A stretch of DNA of 64,000 bases from NCBI GenBank assembly GCA_004431415.1, contig QPMI01000084.1, forward strand, positions 62,001 through 126,000, written 5' to 3'. A program made the position numbers and the translations under genes. A model generated the notes under the pieces. It was not told the DNA's origin and searched no databases. It worked only from the letters and a program-made list of their open reading frames with translations. Origin of the DNA: Cyanophora paradoxa. Its lineage: Eukaryota; Glaucocystophyceae; Cyanophorales; Cyanophoraceae. Positions 1 to 8,522 of this stretch are shown here, piece by piece (position 1 is the stretch's first letter; every line of letters begins with the position of its first letter).

Positions 1-1
1 T

Positions 2-640
2 TTGCTCGATCATCAGTTTAATCTCGGGCAATCTAACACTGATGCTGTTAAGAAATGGCTCAATGTGTATGCCTATGATGGGTGGTTTGATGACTTGCAC
101 ACGACTAACCTTTATAGCACGACCTCAAAAACAAGTAACATAATCTTGCCTTTCAATCACTCAGTCCGACCTAATCAGATTCTTACCAATGATAATGCAC
201 TGATCAGCTACACCGACTATAATAGTAACCTTTCCCGCTCGGTTTCGCAAACTGAGACCTACACTGTCGAGGGATACCCTCAGCAGCTCGCAAATGGGGT
301 CTATGTCGCTTACGTAGGCAAACCTACATATACATTCACTTGGGATCAGTTGGGTGTCACAGGTTTCGAGACGAATATACCCACTGTTTCATTGGTGGAT
401 CACACTACTTATTATAATCCTATCTATAACAATAATGAATCTAATAAAGCATTTATCCAAAATGTCACCTCCACAGGGTTTCAGGTTTCGTTTGTCATTA
501 ACGAGACATACAATTTACTTATCATCCGAAACAACTCATTGAGTTCCGAAGCTACTATTAGTTTCACTCTTAACATCAATTATATCACCCTGAATTCGAT
601 AGCAAACCAGAGTGAAGGTTTACCGAGATTTACAAGGTAG
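2..640 (+). pseudogene. Viral surface/fibre protein, segment 1 (5' end outside window)
   Basis: An open frame of about 212 codons enters from the left edge and stops at 640. The protein is rich in Asn, Thr, Ser and Tyr, beta-strand-like, with no recognised enzyme motif. That is typical of virion fibre or surface ectodomains. The coding sense continues after 612 in another frame, so this stop looks like the first of several frame breaks in one long gene running to about 2733. The block is intronless and AT-richer than the host DNA after 7.1 kb. Family assignment is inference; no specific homologue is recognised. Confidence 0.5.
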
Positions 641-1025
641 CAATATCGTGCCCTTCTCACAGAATTTCGATCTTGGGGCGAATTCTTTGAGGTGGAACAC
701 AGTTTATACTTTGAATGCAAACACCTGTAATATTGTGGTCGCAGGGTCATCGGCTACTATTGGAGATCTGACCGCCCTTTCAAAAAGGAGTATCTTAAAG
801 AGCTGTATATTACAAAGTCTGATTTACCAGATGCTATTTCGTTGGTGCTCTCCCGACTCCCAGTATATCCTATCACAATGTGAAAGACACCAGTAATGTA
901 GTGCAGAGGGAAGCAAAGTATTCCAGGCATCCGAGATATCAGCAACAACATATAGATACCTTGCAGCGGTTCCAGCGAATTTTAATTTCACATTTGAGAC
1001 ACCATTTGTTTCCCTCCTACTATTG
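612..1025 (+). pseudogene. Viral fibre protein, segment 2 (several frame breaks)
   Basis: The first part (612 to about 775) carries DLGANSLRWNTVYT, resembling the 'dlGs.s.rWntvya' stretch common in phage and algal-virus fibre proteins. It also has the first NTCNI motif (around 718). Coding sense then moves to a different frame (about 779-890), where ELYITKSDLPDAISLVLSR can be read, and shifts again before 1025. Single-base indels are the simplest explanation. The segment has no continuous reading frame as given. Confidence 0.45.
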
Positions 1026-1042
1026 AAATAACTGACACGAAT

Positions 1043-1630
1043 TTGTATGTGATCAATAATGGGTCGACCACCTCTATTAACAATGCACCAGCCGGCTACT
1101 CCCCATTTGTTGCAACTAACATAACAACCACCGGCTTCACACTTGTCGGAAATGCAACAGTGACATATGCTCTTACAGCATATCCTGTTGGGTTGTATTT
1201 TGCGAAATTTAATCTTTCAGCGATCCCACCTGTGTCCCTTTCTCCTCCCTTTACTATCAATTGGAAGGCAACAGGAACTATTCCGCGATTTGACCCCGAA
1301 GACCGCTTGAAAATAAGGTATCCTCTCGATGTGACCGACCTCCATACTACGAGAATAAATGGGCAGAATTTCGTATTTAATGGAACCAATGCGACTCTGA
1401 TCAATAACAGTGTCACAAATAATTACTTTTTCGATTCTCGATATATTAATACTTGCAATATTGTCATACAAAACACGTTTGAAAATCGCAGTAAGACCTT
1501 AACAGTCACCTTGCCCACTCACTCGAATGTCTCAGATGGATTTCACTATTACCTGTTCAATCGCAATTACACCTCTTATATTCCATATCCTTCTGAGACT
1601 GTGGATATGAGCTATCCAGAGTCACCCTAA
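1043..1630 (+). pseudogene. Viral fibre/surface protein, segment 3
   Basis: An open stretch of 195 codons continues the same Thr/Asn/Ser-rich beta-type ectodomain. It holds another copy of the internal motif (NTCNIVIQ, around 1450) that also occurs in segments 2 and 4, linking the segments as one protein. It ends at a stop at 1628-1630, after which coding sense resumes in another frame. There is no separate start signal, so it is best read as part of the broken gene spanning 2-2733. Confidence 0.45.
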
Positions 1631-1668
1631 CATCGACCAATGCTGACTTCTTTGGATCCACGGACTTT

Positions 1669-2330
1669 ATGACCTTCTTTGCTTTCACATCCTCTACTGA
1701 TGGGCTCTTAGTTTATTACACTTTCAGGTATGATGCTGTTTGGACTCAGCTTGACAGCCACCCAAATACAGATGTAATCGAAGTGGGCGATAAGAAATAT
1801 ATTAAAACCGCTTCCCCATGGGTGTGCACTGTCCGGCTCGATGATAGATACACTCCCAACCTAAATAGCATCGGAATGCACTCGACTTGCAATATTTATG
1901 TGCAAGGTGCAATTTCGGCTACCAAATATTTCGAGGGTGGGAACTGTGATGCAGCCCATAGGTTGCTATCGAGAAATGGGCTCTTTGAGTCATTTAGTGG
2001 GACAGCTCTACCGCCATTTATCAGGGACACAGTCTATGATACTACATGCAATATTTGGGTGTGCCGATCTGTGAGCAATCCACCTGTGACAAAGGAATTA
2101 TATAAATATCTCTCAGATACCTATGGTGCAATTACAGGGTCTTCAACAGGAAATCCAGCAACGGCTCCCATCGTGTTTGCGAATGCATACACAGCGCCGA
2201 CATCATTAGCAGGGTCGACAGAACCGCCACCAAACGATCCCAATCCAAACACACCTAAGCCAGATCCCGATTCAAAAGATCCCCTACAACTGATCCAGAT
2301 CCGAACACGACACCTAATAATCCTCAAATC
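1669..2330 (+). pseudogene. Viral fibre/surface protein, segment 4 with proline-rich stalk
   Basis: The frame carries two further copies of the repeated motif (STCNIYVQ around 1885, TTCNIWVC around 2045). It then has a Pro/Asp/Asn stalk (PPPNDPNPNTPKPDPDSKDP, about 2224-2285). The stalk lies just before a membrane anchor that can be read in another frame, so a frame break lies between about 2285 and 2357. Order (ectodomain, proline-rich stalk, anchor) fits a type I membrane protein of an enveloped or membrane-containing virion. That topology is inference. Confidence 0.45.
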
Positions 2331-2356
2331 CTACAAATCCAGTCGGATCGCCAGGA

Positions 2357-2733
2357 ATGGATCCAGGAACGTTAGTGCTTCTCATTCTCTTGCCGATTCT
2401 CGGTGCTCTTGGACTTGTGCTTGCATACAAATTCCGAGCTCTATGTTGTGCTTGCATAGACAGAACCATTGCAGGAGCAGGTAATAAATACTCAACACCA
2501 GAGCTTAATGTGACCCAAACAGCCGAAGGAGATGTGGGGTTAGAGGTGAGGTCAGCCGAGGGCATGGTCTTAGTGTTGTGAGAACTGATCAACCACCAGC
2601 AAGTAGGGCAGCACCCAAAAAATCACGAGCAGAACGAATGGCTGAATCAATAATGAATGAAAATGCAGACTTTATGGCGGAAATTGCACAACGAGAGGGC
2701 AGAACATACGAGCTTCTCCCAATGCGACCTTAA
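2357..2733 (+). pseudogene. Membrane anchor and cytoplasmic tail of the broken viral surface protein
   Basis: A strongly hydrophobic helix (LVLLILLPILGALGLVLAY) starts a few residues after 2357 and is followed by a Cys-rich juxtamembrane stretch (CCACI). This frame stops at 2581. A second frame, 2581-2733, continues with a charged tail (AAPKKSRAERMAESIMNENA) and ends at TAA 2731-2733, 29 bases before the next start codon. The two frames look like one tail split by an indel near 2575. Alternatively the first frame could be a separate 74-residue membrane protein. Confidence 0.45.
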
Positions 2734-2762
2734 TTTTTGTAGAATGCCATAATAGAGAAATA

Positions 2763-4226
2763 ATGACGGAACCCATAGTAGAAACGACAGTAAAGAATGC
2801 TGTATTGGATAATCAATTTTATATAACCCATGCCAATATACCCAGTGAATCCAATGACCTAATTGTTAATCTAAAAGGCTATGTGATGGGAGCTATGGCT
2901 TCTAACCTATGGAATGACATTTTCGGTTACGAGTTTGGTCACATCTATGACATTGCAAATGGGATTGGCTATGTGGATGCAATGGCAGGCACAGCTTTTC
3001 GCAATTTAAATTGCAACTGTGTGGGTGGGTGGATGTTTCAGATCTGTTCAAATGTCGATCCTACTATTGATCCCGCCACGATTACTTTTGATTGCAATCT
3101 GTATGCCCCCAAAACCATTTTTTCTATCACTTGCAATCTCGTTAATTCGGATGTGCCCATAGTAGCACCTGTAATAGGTGCATCAAATATGTATATCCAA
3201 AGAAATCCGGTCGTGCATACAGGCGCCGAATTTATATTAGGCGACAACACCCCAATTAGTCGACTCGAATTGCCCACGAATTTCACCTTTAATCTCGTGG
3301 ATGAGTTCCCTAACAGTCAAAGTCTTATGTATTTCACCTCTGAAAATCGCCTTTCGGGTGCATTCTCACCCATTGAGCTGTCTATACCGAAACAAAAGGT
3401 GAGCTATAAAGAGCTTACAGATGTGCCGGCGGGATTTAGTGGGAAGTGGAGTGATATCATTCAGAAGCCGACTTGGAGTAGTGTAGCATACACAGGAAAT
3501 TACTATGATTTAGTAGGAACTCCCGATTTCACAAGCTATATACCTCGTTGGATTGATCAAGGTGTAATTATATCAGAATCTACACTTCCTTTCAATGGGA
3601 CATGGGATAGGTTATTTACTAAGCCGAATTTGCATGCTGTTGCCACAAGTGGTGACTACAACGATTTAACTAACACCCCCACTGCACCGACCTTGCATGC
3701 TGTGGCTACAAGTGGGAGCTATACAGATTTAGTTAATACACCTAACCTCCACGCTGTGGCTACAAGTGGAAATTATGATGATCTGATTAACACACCTACT
3801 TCGCCACCCACTCACAATCACAGCATAGAGTTGCTCACGAATTTCGGTAGTTATGTGAATCCAAATGCATATGTGCAACAAGGGACAGCGAATGTAGTTT
3901 TGGAAAATAGAATATACAATGCAGGAGAGACCTTTCAGTTATCGGGAACGGTCGTATTCTCTACCCCATTTTATAGTGATGCAGTGATTACTACCTCTAT
4001 CGAGAATAGCTACAACTCTGTAAATTGGGAAATGACCAACTGTGTGTATATCGGACCTGAGTATGTTAATAATGAGAGAGTAGGACTAAAAACTAAGTTT
4101 ACATGGATCGTTAGATTCACAGCTTTCGCATCGACTAATTTCACAAATGTCACAGCAGCAAATCGCACCCTTAAACTCCATTGGATTGCTGTCGGACCTC
4201 TCCAAAACAATAATATTCTCACATAA
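2763..4226 (+). CDS. Virion fibre-like protein with repeated W-x-DL..P motifs
   Basis: Intact 487-residue frame beginning at ATG 2763, just after AATAGAGAAATA. From residue about 215 to 350 it carries at least six copies of a short repeat of the form 'avAtSGsYnDLvnTP', including HAVATSGDYNDLTNTP, HAVATSGSYTDLVNTP and HAVATSGNYDDLINTP. A related form (ELTDVP, DIIQKP, YYDLVGTP) lies before them. Such 'sGsYnDLtnkP' repeats are a known feature of tail-fibre and other receptor-binding proteins of phages and large algal viruses. The N-terminal 200 residues contain Cys-Asn motifs (NLNCNCVGG, FDCNLY, ITCNLV) and probably attach to the virion. The C-terminal 120 residues are a beta-rich head of unknown type. 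The next gene starts 21 bases after the stop, so the two are probably co-regulated. Structural role: confident; exact virion part: unknown. Confidence 0.7.
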   Translation: MTEPIVETTVKNAVLDNQFYITHANIPSESNDLIVNLKGYVMGAMASNLWNDIFGYEFGHIYDIANGIGYVDAMAGTAFRNLNCNCVGGWMFQICSNVDPTIDPATITFDCNLYAPKTIFSITCNLVNSDVPIVAPVIGASNMYIQRNPVVHTGAEFILGDNTPISRLELPTNFTFNLVDEFPNSQSLMYFTSENRLSGAFSPIELSIPKQKVSYKELTDVPAGFSGKWSDIIQKPTWSSVAYTGNYYDLVGTPDFTSYIPRWIDQGVIISESTLPFNGTWDRLFTKPNLHAVATSGDYNDLTNTPTAPTLHAVATSGSYTDLVNTPNLHAVATSGNYDDLINTPTSPPTHNHSIELLTNFGSYVNPNAYVQQGTANVVLENRIYNAGETFQLSGTVVFSTPFYSDAVITTSIENSYNSVNWEMTNCVYIGPEYVNNERVGLKTKFTWIVRFTAFASTNFTNVTAANRTLKLHWIAVGPLQNNNILT

Positions 4227-4247
4227 TAAGTAAAGAACAATCAAAAG

Positions 4248-5249
4248 ATGTCGACTGTATTCACACCTGTGTTTTCCTTATCAGCCAGTGCTGTCCATAA
4301 TGTGCAACACACAGTCTATGATTTATCTCCGAGCCACCCTTCGACTGAGACAGCGAAAACCGATTCTTTTAATGACCAAAGCATACTCAGAGTCAAAGAA
4401 CTCAGAGCTGACAAGATTGATGGACTCGTTAAAGCTACTCAAATAATCGTATCTAATCGACCCGCAATCTCTTCGGGGCTGGTCACCAAAGAAAATCTAT
4501 ATGAAGGTCAACAGGATTCCAAAACGGCTTTTAATCCGGCTGATAGGAATTCGGCGGCTTTTCAAGTTTACAGTGGTGGGGCATGGATTGGGACTGGCTT
4601 AGGGGTTAATGGGAGTGCAACAATTACTGGAAGCCTTACAGCTGGATCATTTGGGACAGTTAAAACGACGACTATTGATTCTGGGGCGAACACAGAATTA
4701 GTAATTAAGCGAAACAATGAGAATATCGCTTCCACATTTGTAAACAGCTTCACCAATTCAACAAGTGGGGCAGTTGCTGGAACTTACAGCTGGAAAGGTC
4801 TTACAGTCAATGGGACAAACTCTTATCTTGGGACTCCAAACCATCCTCGATTTTGCTATGGATTAAATACAACAGTAACATCAGCTGCAATTATCAACGC
4901 ATGGGGGCATATCATTTTAGGATCAACATCATTTTCGAATGGAGTATTCACAGCACCCATAGGAGGACATTACAGGTTCGTTTTCACAGCAATGACATCA
5001 AGATATGATACAGGAAACACACATGTTATTTTACAAGTAAATGGTGCAGATACAGCAGTGAATGCATTAGTAGGTGTTGTAACTAATGCAGATGAATATA
5101 GAAGATATCGCTGTCTCGGTTTCAACACTATTCAATCACTTAGTGCAGGTGATAGTGTGCGACTCAGATTAGCATTGGGTAGTCAGCTTTATGGTGATGC
5201 AAGCACTGCATTTTGTCAATGGTCAGGTGAATTAATTTCGGCAATATAA
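4248..5249 (+). CDS. Trimeric fibre protein with C1q/TNF-like head
   Basis: Intact 333-residue frame, ATG 4248. The middle has a fibre-shaft-like stretch (GVNGSATITGSLTAGSFGT, residues about 120-140). The last 130 residues look like a C1q/TNF-type jelly-roll head: the segment around FTAPIGGHYRFVFTA is the classic 'f.ap..G.Y.f.f.' C1q signature. The later LSAGDSVRLRL fits the 'l..GD.v.l' strand, and the protein ends in an aromatic/hydrophobic strand. C1q-like heads are used as receptor-binding knobs by several phage and eukaryotic-virus fibres. The upstream spacer holds AAGTAAAGAACAA and the next gene is preceded by AAGTAAAAGA, possibly a shared promoter element. The gene ends only 8 bases before the next start. 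Confidence 0.65.
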   Translation: MSTVFTPVFSLSASAVHNVQHTVYDLSPSHPSTETAKTDSFNDQSILRVKELRADKIDGLVKATQIIVSNRPAISSGLVTKENLYEGQQDSKTAFNPADRNSAAFQVYSGGAWIGTGLGVNGSATITGSLTAGSFGTVKTTTIDSGANTELVIKRNNENIASTFVNSFTNSTSGAVAGTYSWKGLTVNGTNSYLGTPNHPRFCYGLNTTVTSAAIINAWGHIILGSTSFSNGVFTAPIGGHYRFVFTAMTSRYDTGNTHVILQVNGADTAVNALVGVVTNADEYRRYRCLGFNTIQSLSAGDSVRLRLALGSQLYGDASTAFCQWSGELISAI

Positions 5250-5257
5250 GTAAAAGA

Positions 5258-5521
5258 ATGTCGAACATCTACCAAGTGGTTCTAACTGATACTGAGAAAC
5301 TGGGAATGGAATACTGTGCCTACTCTGTTCAGGATTGGATCGATAATGCGGCTCATAATAGGGCGAGAATCGCGATTGATGAGATTGTGGACAAAGAAGT
5401 TAAATCGTGTATTGCCGCTGGAATTCCGATTCCACTCACAAAGGAAGCGATTGTAGAGCAAGCGTTTGCAAGGGGGACTGTTCGAAAGGCAAGCGAAATT
5501 CCTGTGAGTGCTTCTATGTAA
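5258..5521 (+). CDS. Small conserved virus-type protein with WIDNA...RARIAIDEIV motif
   Basis: Intact 87-residue frame, starting 8 bases after the preceding stop. The core (YSVQDWIDNAAHNRARIAI, then DEIVDKEVKS) resembles a short, mostly helical protein found repeatedly near tail/fibre genes of marine phages and in algal-virus genomes. There the consensus is roughly 'qeWi.na..eRaRiAi.eiv..ev'. No biochemical role is known to me. The C-terminus (PLTKEAIVEQAFARG) matches the same pattern. This is the last gene before the 1.5-kb hairpin-repeat region. Confidence 0.6.
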   Translation: MSNIYQVVLTDTEKLGMEYCAYSVQDWIDNAAHNRARIAIDEIVDKEVKSCIAAGIPIPLTKEAIVEQAFARGTVRKASEIPVSASM

Positions 5522-6999
5522 AGAATTCGAAGAATGAGAGAGGCGCAGCCAAGGCAGCTTGTCTGACGACTGGGTTAATTGTTATTTTTCATAGATCATG
5601 CATAAGAAAGGCATGTATCTTGCATAGTGGGCGGGGCGCACTTATCCCCTTCGTATCCACTTCGTATCCACTTCATATCCACTTTGTGTTCACTAAATTA
5701 TATCGCACTGATTCAGTTTGCATTTTGCCCCCACCCTACACCCCACCCTATACTACAATCTCGTTATTTCTATACATATTTACTATCTAATTTAATAGAG
5801 TTTATACATTGAAATAAGTGAGGTGTATCGATAAGTAATACAGGGTGGGAGGGTGGGGTTGGGTGGGGTCTTTTTTGCCCAAAAATATTTGACCCCCAAA
5901 ATTTAAGGGATTCAAAAAAATGCCCCACCTCACCCCACTTACCCCACCCTATCGAAGTCCGCACGATATCATAGTAGGCTACATCGGGATTGCGATCATA
6001 TCACAGTGTATACAGTGAGGGTGGTGCCCCACTTTCTCACCCCACCCTATCGATTCGCGATTCAGGGATCGCGAAATATACAGCACATGATACTTGTTTT
6101 TCTTAGTGATCGCGCCGTTCTAATACGATCTGAATATATCATATCTCGTCGGTATCACGTCGGTTCAATATCGTAATTATTAAATGGTTGGCTGATACCA
6201 CTTTCACACCCCACCCTCACACCCCACCCGGTATTAATTTAACATACATAATCTCTATACTTTATACATTAATTACATTGAAATCAATCATAAATATAAT
6301 AAAAGATACAGGGTGGGGTAAGTGGGGTTGGGTGGGGTCTTTTTTGACCAAGAATTTTTGAGGGGAATTATTTTAGGGAATTCAAAAAAATGCCCCACCT
6401 CACCCCACCCGCCCACCCTATCGAAGTTATCGAAGTCCGATAAGTATCAAACCGGAAGTAAAAATAACACATCATGATTTTATGTGTGCCATCTTAGATT
6501 GGACTACCATACCGATACCACTCACACCCACCCTCACACCCCACCCAGTATTAATTTAACATACTCAATCATACATATTTATATTTAAATTACATTGAAA
6601 TCAATCATAGATAAAGAGAATAATACAGGGTGGGGTAAGTGGGGTTGGGTGGGTCTTTTTTGACCAAGAATTTTTGGGAGTGAAACATTTTAGGGAATTC
6701 AAAAAAATGCCCCACCTCACCCCACCCGCCCCACCCTATCGAAGCTACGTAGGTGATACACATGACTATATGAGGCGCGTCCCAAGCAGCACATTGTAGT
6801 TGTTTTAGATACACATCGCGCATCGTAAACACATATCGGCTATATCGCGATTACATATTATATATACATATTTTACAAAGATTCCACGATACTTATATTA
6901 TTTTTATTGATTCATTTACGAACTACCGATAGAATACATATCACATATCGATATACACTATGATAAAAATGCTAATATCTTTATATAACTTATAGTAAC
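5522..6999 (+). repeat. Non-coding virus-end region with three G-run/C-run hairpin modules
   Basis: There is no credible gene. The stretch alternates AT-rich DNA with clusters of GGGTGGGG/CCCCACCC words. Three long modules are visible at about 5841-5957, 6309-6426 and 6625-6744. Each starts with a G-run arm (CAGGGTGGGG..GGTTGGGTGGGG), then TTTTTTG and an AT-rich centre, then TTCAAAAAAATGCCCCACC, and closes with a C-run arm ending CCCTATCGAAG. The arms are largely complementary, so each module can fold back. Between modules lie C-run-only pieces (about 5730-5756, 6027-6053, 6208-6234, 6520-6548) and a shared AATTTAACATAC..ACATTGAAATCAATCATA segment. The G strand also has G-quadruplex potential. 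Confidence 0.75.
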
Positions 7000-7070
7000 A
7001 CACATATAAAAACAAATATTATTATCCTGAGCGGAACGCGAGGGATAATAATATTTGTTTTTATATGTGT
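7000..7070. repeat. 28-bp perfect palindrome with 15-nt GC-rich loop
   Basis: Bases 7000-7027 and 7043-7070 are exact reverse complements (AT-rich, containing ACAAATATTATTATCC and its complement). They are separated by the 15-base loop TGAGCGGAACGCGAG. The palindrome stands between the AT-rich virus-like end and the GC-rich host DNA. It could be a terminal hairpin of a linear viral genome, a junction remnant, or a cruciform/termination element. Confidence 0.85.
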
Positions 7071-7133
7071 TATGTATACGAGGGACTGAGCTCACTTGTA
7101 CATCTCTCTTTATATATATATATAGGCTATATT

Positions 7134-7167
7134 GCAAGGGGGGGTCAGCTGCTCAAACCCCCCTTGC
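7134..7167. repeat. Short inverted repeat GCAAGGGGGG / CCCCCCTTGC
   Basis: A 10-bp perfect inverted repeat (7134-7143 and 7158-7167) has a 14-base spacer that contains CAGCTG. It follows a (TA)n run (7110-7124) and sits exactly where base composition changes from AT-rich to strongly GC-rich, so it may mark the edge of the inserted element. Confidence 0.6.
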
Positions 7168-8522
7168 TACCCGTCGGATTGTCTGTCACGCTGTCCAAGT
7201 CGGCCAGTTCGCAAGTCGGTCTTTTTTTCGTCGGCGATAAGTCTTTTTGTGGTACCCCGCTGTGGATAAGGCCGGCGCCGCTGGACGTCTCTTTTTGCTG
7301 TATCCCGTGCAAGGCTCCTTCAGCCTCCTTGCCGGCTCGAGCTCGCTCCTTAGGCCTAGGATTGCAGCAACAACGCGATGCCGCCTCCACGTGCACAACG
7401 CAGCAACCGCGATGTCTGCCAGCTGCAGCCTGCATGCCAGGCTGCACTGCGGCAGCCTGCACGTGCACTGATCATGATCAGCGGCTTGCAGCGCGCAGCT
7501 AAGCATTATCACGCCGCCGCCCGCCGTGCCTCCGATCCGGTCCGGCCGGGGCGTCGCGCTGCGCGCGCGCTCCGATCCGCTCTGCCGGCGCGCGAGCCGC
7601 GCGCGCCACCGCCCTCGAGCTCCCGTGTCCGACGGTCCCCGCGCCTGGCCATGGCCCGCACTTGTACATGTCGCCCGGCCCTCTGCTGCTCCGAGGCTCG
7701 GCTAACCCGGGCGCGGCACGCGTGAGTGCGCGCGCAGCGGCCAGCTGCACGCGCGATGCGCGCGAGGCCGGCGCCACGCATATGACCGTCGGACGGGCGG
7801 GGCGGGCCGCGTGGCTCGCCAGGCGGGACGGAGCCTCGGAGGCGCGATGCGCGCGCGGCAGCTCAGCTCATGATCAGCCGGCGGAGCCGGGTGGACCCGG
7901 GAGGCGCCGCAGCGCGGCAGGCGGCGGCGCGGCTCGGGTGCAGGGGCGGGTGCACGTGGGGCGGGTCGACGTCGACGTCGGGGCGTGGCGCACGGCGGGG
8001 CGCAGCGGCTCGGCGGCGGGGCGGGCCCGGGGGCGCGGTGGGCAGCGGCGCGGCTCGCTGCGCCGCGCACGGCGCGGGGCGGAGGCGCGGCGACTCCGCT
8101 CGCCGCGGCGGGCGGCGGCGCAGCTCTCCGGGCACCGGCGCGCGGGGCGGAGTTGCGGCCCGGCGCCCGGCGGCCAGGCCGCGGGCACGGTGGGCCGCCG
8201 GGCGGCCGCCAGGCGGCGCTGCGCGCAGGCCCAGGCCTACGCCTAGCATTACGTATACACTTAGCCTAGTAGTTGTATAGATAGCCCGCGGCCGCTGAGC
8301 ATTACTTAAATTATACTATATATGATAATTAGTTGTTGTATTCTGTCAGCGCTAACGCCCCTACTTTAGACCCCACCTTGCACCACCTGAGACGAGCGGG
8401 GCGGGAGCGAGTCGAAGATCTAGTATCTAAGTTTACAGAAAATCACACTTAAATGCATTCGCAGTGAAGAATACCAATTGCAATTTCAAATTTCTCATGG
8501 CCAAGCTATAATTTCGCTGCAG
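7168..8522. other. GC-rich stretch without a recognised gene
   Basis: From about 7,250 to 8,240 the DNA is extremely GC-rich, with many GCGC, CGCG and GGCGG words, so every frame tends to stay open. None of the translations resembles a protein (Arg/Ala/Gly-rich only) and no consistent splice junctions were found. After 8,250 composition falls towards AT. The first supported exon of the AP2-like gene A1 starts at 8523. Exons that should precede it, encoding the first half of its first module, were not found here. Confidence 0.5.

Noticed and set aside
5841-6744. Telomere repeat array (GGGT-rich words)
   Set aside because: G-runs are irregular, embedded in AT-rich DNA and paired with C-run arms on the same strand; there is no simple short-unit telomeric repetition.
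7240-8250. Several long overlapping open frames on both strands in the GC-rich stretch
   Set aside because: All are Arg/Ala/Gly/Pro-rich products of very high GC content, overlap in many frames and resemble no protein.
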